From: SABY01 sp964612515 | GTDB taxonomy: Bacteria > Bacteroidota > Bacteroidia > Bacteroidales > 4484-276 | NCBI GenBank assembly: GCA_964612515.1 | Contig: CAZTCX010000062.1 | Coordinates: 1-19,720, forward strand | Length of the DNA stretch: 19,720 nt | Direction of reading: 5' to 3' | In this document: positions 1-7,690 of the stretch, one piece after another | Layout: the number at the start of each line of letters is the position of its first letter | How positions within the stretch are numbered: the first letter of the stretch is position 1 | The notes under the pieces: generated by a model | What the model was told of the DNA's origin: nothing | What the model saw: only the letters and a program-made list of their open reading frames with translations | Databases searched by the model: none | Position numbers and translations under genes: made by a program

Positions 1-133
1 AGTCTTTTTGACGTTTCGATGTTCCTCGGACGCTCGAAAGACCGGACAAAGGCCGGAAAGTTTCATTCGATTCTCTTCGAGGTTTCGAGGTCAGTCAGCT
101 CACTGATGCTCGAAAGTCCGAAGGGTGGGCTGC

Positions 134-172
134 AACTTTCTATCGTCCGACGAAGGAGGACATAGAAACGTT
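134..172. repeat. Imperfect inverted repeat / hairpin
   Basis: The left arm at 134-148 (aac-tttctat-c-gtcc) pairs with the right arm at 158-172 (ggac-atagaaa-c-gtt) around a 9-base loop, with one unpaired C in each arm. It sits inside degenerate repeat DNA. There is no T-run after it, so it is not an obvious intrinsic terminator. Confidence 0.45.
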
Positions 173-267
173 AAATCGCGATAGTCACTTTTTCACCACC
201 CGCACAGCTATAACAAACAGCATTATTAGCTAAAAAAATCTCAATTATTTAAACCCAACCATGGAAT

Positions 268-282
268 TTGTGTTAAACACAA
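268..282. promoter_or_regulatory. Palindrome TTGTGTT-A-AACACAA, possible operator
   Basis: Perfect 7-base arms flank a single central A, and the palindrome ends 19 bases before the ATG at 302. The position suits an operator or a leader structure, but no regulator is identified and the AT-rich context makes chance plausible. Confidence 0.3.
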
Positions 283-301
283 TAAACCAATAAAAAACAA
301 C

Positions 302-658
302 ATGTCGATAAAAGGCAAAATGGCTCGCTGGATATTGGAATATGCTCCAGAAGGCATCCGGAAACTTGTCTTGAACCGCGTAATAGGAAACTACGGAGAG
401 ATGATAGAAATAAAATTTGACCCCACACAGAAATATCTTCGCGCAAGCGTGCTGCTTGCCGGCGAAGAGCAGCCCATCGAGATAAAAATCACCGACTACG
501 ATCTGAAGAAAGCCGGCGACAGAACAATACTTATCCTACGGCAGGCTTCGGCAGACAGGGAGTGGATTAACCTGCTGATACAAAATACCCTTATCGGAAA
601 GGAGATAAAACTACCCGCCGGCAAGTCGGAGATGTTTTTTCAGATTTTGAAAGAATAA
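302..658 (+). CDS. Small soluble protein of unknown function (118 aa)
   Basis: I do not recognise this protein. It starts at ATG 302 with an A-rich leader and no strong Shine-Dalgarno site, which is usual in Bacteroidota. The chain has no signal peptide or membrane span. An amphipathic basic N-terminus (about residues 1-28) is followed by alternating hydrophobic stretches that look like beta strands (about 33-70 and 74-82) and a C-terminal segment rich in Lys and Leu. The pattern suggests a compact alpha/beta cytoplasmic protein. It is followed on the same strand by a secreted T9SS protein 115 bases downstream, but that gene has its own promoter-like box, so no shared operon is implied. Codon use looks like that of neighbouring genes. 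The reading frame is probably real; the function is unknown. Confidence 0.6.
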   Translation: MSIKGKMARWILEYAPEGIRKLVLNRVIGNYGEMIEIKFDPTQKYLRASVLLAGEEQPIEIKITDYDLKKAGDRTILILRQASADREWINLLIQNTLIGKEIKLPAGKSEMFFQILKE

Positions 659-749
659 CGGGTTTCCCATTCATCAGTCGTTTGCGGTATCTGAACACAC
701 CAATCAGGAAACAAAACCTTCCTACACTATCTGCTGCTGTTTTTTGAAA

Positions 750-757
750 TACCTTTG
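750..757 (+). promoter_or_regulatory. Bacteroidota -7 box TACCTTTG
   Basis: Exact match to TAnnTTTG, the -7 element recognised by the Bacteroidota primary sigma factor, 17 bases before ATG 774. No convincing -33 TTG/TTTG lies at the expected spacing. Its position argues against translation starting at the in-frame TTG at 744. Confidence 0.5.
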
Positions 758-773
758 CTGTGTTTTTAAAAAA

Positions 774-2387
774 ATGAAAATGAAAAACCAGAGCAGCCTT
801 CTGACAGTAGTACTTCTGATTCAATTTTTTTCATTAAAAGTATGTGCAGATTCCTTCGAAGTCGGCGGCATGGTGTCGGGCGTTTGGGATGTGGATACCG
901 TTTTTGTGACCGACAATCTGATTATCCGCGAAGTTACTACGCTGGAAATAGCGCCCGGAACGCTCGTGTTTTTTAATGGTTCCTTTAGCATAAATGTCGT
1001 AGGCCGACTGCTTGCGCAAGGCACCTTCGATTTCCCCATCACTTTCACGGTCGCCGACACCACCGGCTTCAGCAACGACACGCTGCCAACTGGCGGATGG
1101 CAGCAAATACGCTTTCAGGAAGTTGCTCCGTCAGAAGATTCATCTATTTTCAGCTTCTGCCACTTCCACTATGGGAAAGCTGTGGCAATTGATTCCCTTT
1201 TTAGCTATGGCGGCGCTTTTTGCATCCGCAGTACCGACAAAGTACGCATCGATAATTGCAGCTTTTACAACAACTACGCTTTTTACAACGGAGGCGCCAT
1301 TTATCTGGAACAATCCAATGTTGTGATCAAAAACAATTTTTTTGAAGGCAACCGCTGCGGACAAGCATTTGACTACTTTGGTTATGGCGGCGCCCTGTGC
1401 AGCGATAGCGGCATTCCCGACATCGGCTACAACCATTTCCGGCTGAACAGTTCAACGGGAATCGGCGGCGCGGTGTGCATCCGCTTTCGTGACTGCCCCC
1501 TGCATCACAACATCTTCGACGAAAACTTCAGCGCGCTGGGCGGAGGATTTGGCATCATGCACATTGCTACCTGCCGCTACGCCATCCACAATAATCTGGT
1601 GATAAATAATGGCGCTGAGTTTTTTGGCGCCGGCATCTCCAACAACAACTGCAGCCCACTCTATGTAAACAATACCATTGCCGACAATCACTGCGTGGGC
1701 GGAGGAGGCGGTTTTTATTGCAAAGATTCCGTGGTTCCGGTTCTTTACAACAACATCCTATGGGGCAATACCCAGTATGGCGGCGAGAGCAATCAGGTAT
1801 ATCTCTGGGATTTGCTGTCGCAACCGGCATTCTTTTATAATAATGTACAAGGTGGACCACGGAACTTTGCCGGCACCGGAGGCTCGGCCTACAGTGCAAC
1901 CTACGAAAACAACCTCGACACGGTGCCGCTTTTCGAAGCAGGAACTTATCATTTGCCATTTTGGTCGGGTTGCGTGGAAGCAGGCACACCCGACACCACC
2001 GGGCTTATGATTCCCACGTTTGATCTGGCACATCGGCCACGCGTGGTCGGCAACCACATCGATATGGGCGCTTACGAAAACCAAAATCCTGTGGCTGTTG
2101 CCGAACAAAATATGTTAGGACAAGTAATCCTTTTCGAACCTGCTCCCAACCCGGCAACGGAAAGGGTGGAAATTCAGCTTTATCTCCCCGTTGAGCAAAA
2201 GTATATTTCAATTAAAATCTTCGATATGCTGGGAAATCTCATAGCAACACCTTTTGCAGGAAAAGCCGCCTCCGGTCATCACAATGTAACCTGGCATCCA
2301 GCCCTTGAAAACGCCAAAGCAGGCATCTATTTATGTGTATTAAAAACTGACGGATTTCAGGACACAAAGAAAATTGTGGTGGAATAA
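774..2387 (+). CDS. Secreted right-handed beta-helix protein with T9SS sorting domain
   Basis: A 537-residue exported protein. The N-terminus is a signal peptide (Lys-rich start, hydrophobic core about residues 8-22, cleavage likely near VCA-D). Residues about 120-360 contain repeated turns of the type GGA-x-x-(I/C)-x-x..NN.F..N, typical of parallel beta-helix (pectate-lyase-like/NosD-like) folds; repeated GGA/GGG motifs and Asn ladders are obvious. The last 80 or so residues (FEPAPNPATERVEIQ, then KIFDMLGNLI, GIYLCVLKT, ending KKIVVE) form a type A T9SS C-terminal sorting domain, so the protein is expected to cross the outer membrane and be released or anchored at the surface. The enzymatic role, if any, is unknown; such proteins often bind or cleave polysaccharide. 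ATG 774 is chosen because a -7 box at 750-757 overlaps the longer frame; ATG 780 is also possible. Confidence 0.88.
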   Translation: MKMKNQSSLLTVVLLIQFFSLKVCADSFEVGGMVSGVWDVDTVFVTDNLIIREVTTLEIAPGTLVFFNGSFSINVVGRLLAQGTFDFPITFTVADTTGFSNDTLPTGGWQQIRFQEVAPSEDSSIFSFCHFHYGKAVAIDSLFSYGGAFCIRSTDKVRIDNCSFYNNYAFYNGGAIYLEQSNVVIKNNFFEGNRCGQAFDYFGYGGALCSDSGIPDIGYNHFRLNSSTGIGGAVCIRFRDCPLHHNIFDENFSALGGGFGIMHIATCRYAIHNNLVINNGAEFFGAGISNNNCSPLYVNNTIADNHCVGGGGGFYCKDSVVPVLYNNILWGNTQYGGESNQVYLWDLLSQPAFFYNNVQGGPRNFAGTGGSAYSATYENNLDTVPLFEAGTYHLPFWSGCVEAGTPDTTGLMIPTFDLAHRPRVVGNHIDMGAYENQNPVAVAEQNMLGQVILFEPAPNPATERVEIQLYLPVEQKYISIKIFDMLGNLIATPFAGKAASGHHNVTWHPALENAKAGIYLCVLKTDGFQDTKKIVVE

Positions 2388-2439
2388 AACAATCTGACAA
2401 GAGTAAAATATAGGTTTACCCCTTCCTATCTCCGGCTGC

Positions 2440-2479
2440 GTCTTTCGAACGTCAGAAGAACCTCGAAACGTAAAAAAGT
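2440..2479 (-). repeat. Dispersed repeat copy, inverted relative to 1-42
   Basis: The reverse complement of this stretch aligns over about 40 bases with bases 1-42; both contain acgtttcga, then gttc and gacg, then tcgaaagac. The two copies face each other across the small unknown gene and the T9SS gene. I aligned them by eye, with roughly three quarters of positions identical. Confidence 0.5.
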
Positions 2480-2501
2480 ATTTCGCGTTAATTAGCCCTA
2501 A

Positions 2502-2546
2502 TTCGCGTGAATTCGCGGACTAACTGATTTCGTGTGAATTCGCGGA
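2502..2546 (+). repeat. Two 18-bp direct repeats in a convergent gap
   Basis: The copies at 2502-2519 and 2529-2546 read ttcg(c/t)gtgaattcgcgga and differ at one base. A related partial copy (tttcgcgttaatta) precedes them at about 2481. The gap separates the converging T9SS and porin genes and holds no reading frame worth calling. Confidence 0.55.
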
Positions 2547-2555
2547 TTCTCACCA

Positions 2556-4472
2556 TCAATCATGAAACCGCCACGACAACCCAAACTTAAACGACAAATC
2601 CTGCAACGGATAATGCGGTATCTGATAGTAATAATTATCGCCCAGGACGGAGAATAGGTTTTGAAACTTCACGAAAAAGCGCGTACGTTTCACCTCAAAA
2701 TCGATAAAGAAATCGGCATGCACGTATCCTCCAACTTCCTTTTCGTTTTGCAGATAAAAGCTCCGCAGGGCAGGCATGTAGGCGTCAGCGTAATATTTAG
2801 TAAAATAATAGACGTCGAATCCCGAACGAGTGGCGAGTGCACCTTTGAACATCGGCAGGTTGAAGGTTAACGTAAGTGCGGCCATCAACTCGGGCAGACG
2901 CAGCACGTCATCACGCGACACCTTTTGATAAACCAAACGACCACCCATATCAAACTTACCAAAAGCCACCTGCTGCTGCAGATAAGCCTTAAAAACTTCC
3001 ACCGAGCCACTGATTTGAGTGGGCAGTGTATCGGCGGCCAGATAAACGTAGTCGTTCATATTGCTAATATCCACACCCAACCGCGTGTTGCGCTGCACCA
3101 CCCATGCCTGCAGCTTGTTGGTGCTGCCCTTGCCATAGCTATTTTCCCATTGGAAATGATTGGAAAAATAATGTTTGAAAAAATAGGGTACTTCGGTGTT
3201 GCTTAGTTCCAGGGCAAAATTAAAAAGCGTCCGGTAAGGTTTCCGACGCAGGATGTCGATGGTGGCCTGGCCGTACAAACGATAGTCGCCCTGGTAGCCG
3301 GTGCCGGTCATCACATACGAAGCCTCGCCGCGCACACTCATCAAAGGAAAAGGGCGGATAAAAATTTCGCCGTAAGGCATCAGATTATGATATTCGCTTG
3401 TAAGCACACTGTCGCGGACGGTTACCAATTGTTGCCTTATGCCAAACATAAGTAGAAAAGGCTGTGGTTTCAGCCTATCGAGATAATCTGCTGTGGACCA
3501 TGAAAGCGTATTTTCAATCTTCCGAAACCACACCGAGTCATAAGTCTGCAAAGAGTCGTAGTAGGTGTGCGGATAATAGGTCGGGTCTGGCTGCCCATCG
3601 GTATAAAGTTGCGAGCTGGCGGTGTAGTTGAACGAATGCGCCAGCCGACCAAACTTTATCTGTATCCTGGGCCGTTGCCGCTCCAGACTGTCGGTAGGCA
3701 TGCTGCTGCGTTTTTTGCCCGAAAGCTGAAAATATTGCTGCAGATAAACGCCCGACTGGGTCACCTTGTTCTGCGCGTCGGAAAGCATAATGTCAATGAT
3801 CGAGCGGTTGGTCTCCAGGTTTTGTTCGTAGATGCTGTCGTAACGAATACCCCCATTTTCGCGAACGGTGGCACGGCCAAGATTATAATTGGCGACCACG
3901 CCATAGCGAAGGTCGTGCGTAAAATACTGCCCATTCACTACCAGCTTTATGTCGTCTGACTTCTGCCGTTGGTAGGAGCCCGGCGAATTTATCAAACCGA
4001 AATCAACACCCAGTGCCACCCGCTTAAACACGCGTTGCTGATGCCGTACTCTGAAAAGCTGCTCCTTTTTGGCACCCGTCACATAGCCAATCTCGCTGTA
4101 AGGCCGGGGATTCAGGTAATATTTCACCTCCGACTGATCCACCAGATAGGTATCAAAACTATGGATGCCATAATCAAAACCCGTTTGCTGCCGTGGCGCA
4201 AAGTCCAGCAGCCGGTAAGCCATTCCTACGTTACCTTGCGTCGCAAAAAAATCATAGCGATGATGGAGCGGATCGTACTCTTCAAAATCGATTAGCGAAG
4301 AATCGTTATACTTCGTCAGCAGCGGATTGTAGACATCGAGGTGGTTGTGGAAATAGAGTATCGCCGACGAATCCGCCGGATAAAACACCGAATCGTAAAC
4401 CTGCCCCTGTGCCCCCGCGCCAAAGAGGATCAGACCCACTAATAGCATAAAATATCGCAACTTTTCCTTCAA
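2556..4472 (-). CDS. Putative outer-membrane porin (Porin_10-like family)
   Basis: About 638 residues encoding a large beta-barrel. An N-terminal signal peptide (MKEKLRYFMLLVGLILFG..AQG) precedes a segment with features of Bacteroidota 'putative porin' proteins: YFHNHLDVYNPL, then a GNVGMAYRLL block, GFDYGIHSFDTYL, PYSEIGYVTGAKKEQ, and RVRHQQR. The rest alternates aromatic and polar residues with Gly/Asp turns, as in outer-membrane strands, and ends in an aromatic-rich strand (FKFGLSWRFHD). It presumably forms a passive channel; its substrate is unknown. A reading frame extends to ATG 4529, but a -7 box at 4495-4502 falls inside that extension. TTG 4472 gives a proper basic signal-peptide start; ATG 4448 is the other option. 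It is monocistronic as far as can be seen, converging with the T9SS gene. Confidence 0.82.
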   Translation of the reverse strand: MKEKLRYFMLLVGLILFGAGAQGQVYDSVFYPADSSAILYFHNHLDVYNPLLTKYNDSSLIDFEEYDPLHHRYDFFATQGNVGMAYRLLDFAPRQQTGFDYGIHSFDTYLVDQSEVKYYLNPRPYSEIGYVTGAKKEQLFRVRHQQRVFKRVALGVDFGLINSPGSYQRQKSDDIKLVVNGQYFTHDLRYGVVANYNLGRATVRENGGIRYDSIYEQNLETNRSIIDIMLSDAQNKVTQSGVYLQQYFQLSGKKRSSMPTDSLERQRPRIQIKFGRLAHSFNYTASSQLYTDGQPDPTYYPHTYYDSLQTYDSVWFRKIENTLSWSTADYLDRLKPQPFLLMFGIRQQLVTVRDSVLTSEYHNLMPYGEIFIRPFPLMSVRGEASYVMTGTGYQGDYRLYGQATIDILRRKPYRTLFNFALELSNTEVPYFFKHYFSNHFQWENSYGKGSTNKLQAWVVQRNTRLGVDISNMNDYVYLAADTLPTQISGSVEVFKAYLQQQVAFGKFDMGGRLVYQKVSRDDVLRLPELMAALTLTFNLPMFKGALATRSGFDVYYFTKYYADAYMPALRSFYLQNEKEVGGYVHADFFIDFEVKRTRFFVKFQNLFSVLGDNYYYQIPHYPLQDLSFKFGLSWRFHD

Positions 4473-4494
4473 TATCTTTTTTCGTTTAGGCGGC

Positions 4495-4502
4495 CAAAAG
4501 TA
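4495..4502 (-). promoter_or_regulatory. Bacteroidota -7 box TACTTTTG (minus strand) for the porin
   Basis: Exact TAnnTTTG on the minus strand. Transcription would begin near 4488, only 16 bases before TTG 4472 and about 40 before ATG 4448. This makes the upstream ATG at 4529 an unlikely start. No canonical -33 element is evident. Confidence 0.5.
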
Positions 4503-4701
4503 CGCAAATTCATTGTTGCCTTTTGCCACGCCGCCCTATTACTGCCCCAACTACTTTTATATTGCGCCTGACGCAAAAAAGTTTTTAATTACAAAAGGAT
4601 GATTTTAATAATTGGTGGAGCCAGACGGGCTTTCCTATTTGAAATTATTTGGGTGCTATCGAATAATTGATTCTAAAGGACATGGGGAATTCCTTTTTTT
4701 G

Positions 4702-4851
4702 CCTCACCCCCGCCCCCTCTCCAATTGGAGAGAGGAACAATTCTGCCGGGCTCTATGTGAGTTTGTTGCGTGGAGCGTTTCGTTTGGGTTTCCCTGCTAT
4801 GCCACGAAAGGGAACTCCCTTCTCCGTGTCGGGGAAGGGTCGGGGATTGGG
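4702..4851. mobile_element. MITE/REP-like palindromic element, about 150 bp
   Basis: The left end (cctcacccccgccccctctc) and the reverse complement of the right end (cccaatccccgacccttccc) match at 15 of 21 aligned positions, giving imperfect terminal inverted repeats. Inside the left end is a perfect 16-base palindrome, CTCTCCAATTGGAGAG, at 4717-4732. The right part has a smaller hairpin, aaggg-aact-ccctt, at about 4808-4821. It encodes no transposase. Composition (C/G-tract rich) differs sharply from the flanks. Similar C-rich palindromes are common in intergenic DNA of Bacteroidota; whether this one is mobile is inference. Confidence 0.55.
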
Positions 4852-4932
4852 CATCGGCGGCGAAATGGCTGAAATATTTGCTGCAAGTATTAGCACCTAA
4901 AATAATTACGTTTATTGTGTGAATCGCGATCT

Positions 4933-6486
4933 CTACCTGGTTCTCGTCAATTGTTTGTTAGCAAAGGTGGTGAGGTGTGTGGAAGCAACCACGCGCATCA
5001 ACATCTCAAAATAGTCACACGCTTCGCTATTTTCATCATAATAATCCACACAATCGATACCGGTTGACATGGCTTCAGAAAGCTCAGTCACCGGCATAGA
5101 GATAGTGGCGATGCTATAAAACACTTTTGAATCCTGCAAAAGGACGGTGAGGTACACCACCAAACTGGATTCGGTGCCATCATCTTCATTGTAGTTTTCA
5201 TTGCCCTGGTAAAGCAAATATGCCATCTGCGACCCATCGTCATCAGTGAGGGTATAAGAATAGTTCTCATCAGCGGTGAATCCTCCCACGGCGTCGCCAT
5301 AAGATATTTCAAGAATACTTTGTACAAGGGTAATGGCATCGTTGATATCGGAAAGATTGGCTTCGGTGTCGTGCAAGCCCACATATTCGAGCACGAAAAA
5401 CTGGCTGAGGTTATAGTTGCTTAAATCCACCACATACGAGCCACTTTCTGGCCGATACACCAATTGGCTCTCTTCGGGCAGCGCCACCACAATGCCGTTG
5501 TTCACGTCTTCATAGATGTCGAACCGCAGCTCGTTGTAGTCGATGTGAATATTGTTTTGTTCATATTCGTTAGCGAAATAATCGAGATTGTCAGGGTCGA
5601 AGGAGGTTTCATACATTTGCTCGAAAGAGCGATTTTTCGTTTTATAAAATTCAAACCCATTTTGCTGATTTCCCGAAGACTGAATTTCGGGTTCTTCGTT
5701 TACAAATTTTTCTTCATCAAAATTCTCATCCAGTTGCATTTTAGCCGAAAACAACAACGAAACATCGGTGAGGGGAGCGGGAAGTTGGGTAGAATTAGTT
5801 TGTTCGAGTTCGGGCAGGTAGGTGGCCGGGATGGCCCAACTAACGTTGATCTGGCCATTTTCGAGGCCGCCGTCGCCGATAGCAGCAAGTTGGCCGGCAG
5901 AATTATAGATCGGAGCTCCTGAATAGCCTGGCAAAAGGCTACCATTGAGATAATATACCGGCAAGTCGATCTGTGGAAAACCCAGTGCTTTTAGTTTTTT
6001 CTTGTCGGCAGTATTCACAATGAGGTATTCGAGGGTTTCAGGATTGGCATCGCCTTTTTCGAGCGACTGGGTGCGGCTGCCTTTAGCCCCACCATGATAT
6101 CCCTGCGCGTATAGCTTCTCGGGAAATTTTACTGTTCCTGTATAAAAACTTGCGATTGGTTTCACAGCTTTGTTCAATGGTATCTCGGCAAGGTTGGTTT
6201 TAAGCAGCACCAGATCGGCTTTGGGTAGCACACGTATTACGGTGGCATCGCGCCAAAATTCATTGAGGTAAAGAACTTTTATCTGCGCACCAGCCTGCAT
6301 GGCGTGAAGCGACGTTACCACCCAATCGTCTTGTTTCCATATAAATCCAGAGGCGGCACTCGCTTGGCCGTTGGCGGTAACCTTAATCATCACCAGCGAT
6401 TTGACCGACTCCACCGGATTGAATTGTGCCGGCAGATTAGTGGTAGTAAAGAAAATTAAGAGAAGAAAGACGGCAATATTTTTCAT
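4933..6486 (-). CDS. Exported trypsin-like serine protease with unknown C-terminal domain
   Basis: A 517-residue protein with an N-terminal signal peptide (about residues 1-20, cleavage near LPA-Q). Residues about 25-230 form a chymotrypsin/HtrA-like fold with a recognisable triad: His61 in VVTSLHAM, Asp91 in KADLVLLK, and Ser189 in LPGYSGAPIYN. The nucleophile motif is GYSGAP rather than the classical GNSGGP, a tolerated variation. There is no PDZ domain. Residues 231-517 are strongly acidic (many Asp/Glu/Asn/Tyr) and match no domain I know. Its ATG overlaps the stop codon of the upstream membrane-protein gene (ATGA at 6483-6486), so the two are almost certainly co-translated. It is expected to act in the periplasm or outside the cell, on unknown substrates. 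Confidence 0.82.
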   Translation of the reverse strand: MKNIAVFLLLIFFTTTNLPAQFNPVESVKSLVMIKVTANGQASAASGFIWKQDDWVVTSLHAMQAGAQIKVLYLNEFWRDATVIRVLPKADLVLLKTNLAEIPLNKAVKPIASFYTGTVKFPEKLYAQGYHGGAKGSRTQSLEKGDANPETLEYLIVNTADKKKLKALGFPQIDLPVYYLNGSLLPGYSGAPIYNSAGQLAAIGDGGLENGQINVSWAIPATYLPELEQTNSTQLPAPLTDVSLLFSAKMQLDENFDEEKFVNEEPEIQSSGNQQNGFEFYKTKNRSFEQMYETSFDPDNLDYFANEYEQNNIHIDYNELRFDIYEDVNNGIVVALPEESQLVYRPESGSYVVDLSNYNLSQFFVLEYVGLHDTEANLSDINDAITLVQSILEISYGDAVGGFTADENYSYTLTDDDGSQMAYLLYQGNENYNEDDGTESSLVVYLTVLLQDSKVFYSIATISMPVTELSEAMSTGIDCVDYYDENSEACDYFEMLMRVVASTHLTTFANKQLTRTR

Positions 6487-7490
6487 GATTTAAAGATTTG
6501 AATGAGTGAAAGATAGAATTGCTTTTGTTGTTCTTTTGGAACTACCGGCAGCGTATTTGTAATAATACGTTGCCAGCTTTCACCGGAATCTTTTAATGCA
6601 GATATTATTTCATCAAGTGTATTAATATCGTTGAGCAGAGTTACCTGTTTTGTGTTTTGAATGGTGATATCGCCCGAATATTCTATTTCGCAGAAACTAT
6701 CGCGTAAAGCTAGCATGGCGGGCACAAAAGTTTTTTCGGGCATAAACTTGTTGAGACCCGCGGCAAGCTCTGCCCAGGTGCCACCGGCGCTTTTGAAAGA
6801 GTTGATGATTTCTGAAGCAGGCCAGTCAGCTTTTGCCGATTGCAGAAAGTCGCAGGCGCGGGCATCCACGGTGGATGAAAACAAAACACTACTGTGCGGA
6901 TTTGCAGCAAAATTGCCGGTGGCTGGCGCGGCATTCTGAGCCATTGCATCTCCCCCGACAGCTTGCGATGCAGGAGTTGCATCGGTGCCAAACCATCCGG
7001 CAGGAACATCATTGAAAACCCTGCGTGCGACGTAGTAAAGTGATTGTGTGCTGTCGAAGCCGGCGGCGCGATATTCGGTGCGTAAGTCAACCGTGGTAGG
7101 CGAAAGAAGATCGTGCGCACGAATATATATGCCCAAAATGATTCCTGCCACGGCAAAGAGTCCAAACGCGCCAATGCGGAGACTCTTGACGATGGTCAGG
7201 TATTTATCATTCAACCCCAGAAGCACCACCAGCAACGACGAAAGAGTACCAATAATTCCGCTCACCACCGGCGACACCGCCAGCCCAAGCAGCAATCCGA
7301 GCAGCAGCCCCACGCCCATTCCATTGAGAATCGCAGCGGCCATACGCAACCCACCGGGACGTGTTTCCTTTTCTGTTTGTGATCCTTGTGCGTCGCCTAC
7401 ATCGCCTTCTACGGGCGCTGACGTGAGTTCATCATCCATAAAATACTTTTTTACTTCTGAAAATAAATTTTGAAAATTTGCCAAATTCAT
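6483..7490 (-). CDS. Three-TM membrane protein of unknown function, coupled to protease
   Basis: 335 residues, family not recognised. Residues 1-48 are polar and acidic. Three hydrophobic spans follow at about 50-72 (Gly/Leu-rich), 74-94 and 104-124. The remaining 210 residues are soluble, and with a cytoplasmic N-terminus they would lie in the periplasm. This tail carries an internal repeat: EIINSFKSAGGTWAEL at about 227-242 and EIISALKDSGESWQRI at 294-309, sharing EII-x-x-hydrophobic-K-x-x-G-x-x-W. The stop codon overlaps the start of the exported protease downstream, so the pair probably work together, the membrane protein perhaps as sensor, anchor or inhibitor. The chosen ATG 7490 has GGAGG directly abutting it, closer than usual; ATG 7439 (MDDELTS) is an alternative start. 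Confidence 0.7.
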   Translation of the reverse strand: MNLANFQNLFSEVKKYFMDDELTSAPVEGDVGDAQGSQTEKETRPGGLRMAAAILNGMGVGLLLGLLLGLAVSPVVSGIIGTLSSLLVVLLGLNDKYLTIVKSLRIGAFGLFAVAGIILGIYIRAHDLLSPTTVDLRTEYRAAGFDSTQSLYYVARRVFNDVPAGWFGTDATPASQAVGGDAMAQNAAPATGNFAANPHSSVLFSSTVDARACDFLQSAKADWPASEIINSFKSAGGTWAELAAGLNKFMPEKTFVPAMLALRDSFCEIEYSGDITIQNTKQVTLLNDINTLDEIISALKDSGESWQRIITNTLPVVPKEQQKQFYLSLIQIFKS

Positions 7491-7690
7491 CCTCCAGGAT
7501 TTCTTTTCAATTCAGTAAACCTGAAATAAGCCAATGTAGTTTGGGGCGATGAGGCATAAAATCATTATTTAACAATACATTAACAAAAGATAAAGTGTAT
7601 GTCGCTTTAATGTTGAGATACCCGGTTAACCGTCCGAACATCTTGCTTTATTTTTTTGTTAGATGACTTCATTAATTCGCCTGGCAACTT

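Larger units (their letters stand above)
1..301. other. Gene-free leader region with degenerate repeats and hairpins
   Basis: No credible coding sequence is visible here. Bases 1-42 resemble, in inverted orientation, bases 2440-2479. A looser copy of the same motif (gtttcga...gctcgaaag) recurs at about 85-120. Bases 134-172 form an imperfect hairpin. A 15-base palindrome lies at 268-282, 20 bases ahead of the next gene. The stretch looks like decayed dispersed-repeat DNA followed by the 5' leader of the gene at 302. Confidence 0.5.
4473..4932. other. Gene-free gap between two minus-strand genes
   Basis: About 460 bases without a credible gene. It contains the porin promoter box (4495-4502, minus strand), AT-rich DNA to about 4700, and a GC-rich palindromic element at 4702-4851. 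Two overlapping plus-strand frames across the element are low-complexity translations of it and are not called. Confidence 0.6.

Noticed and set aside
744..773. TTG start at 744 for the beta-helix protein
   Set aside because: The promoter -7 box at 750-757 lies within this extension, and ATG 774 gives a normal signal peptide.
1567..2108. Cys/Arg-rich minus-strand frames opposite the beta-helix gene
   Set aside because: The Cys and Arg content mirrors the Gly/Ala-rich codons of the real gene on the other strand.
4612..4900. Overlapping plus-strand open frames across the C-rich element
   Set aside because: They are translations of palindromic, non-coding-looking DNA; similar peptides commonly arise from such elements.
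5464..5922. 152-residue plus-strand open frame opposite the exported protease
   Set aside because: Antisense to a frame with an intact signal peptide and catalytic triad. The translation is low-complexity Val/Phe/Ile-rich, with no supporting context.
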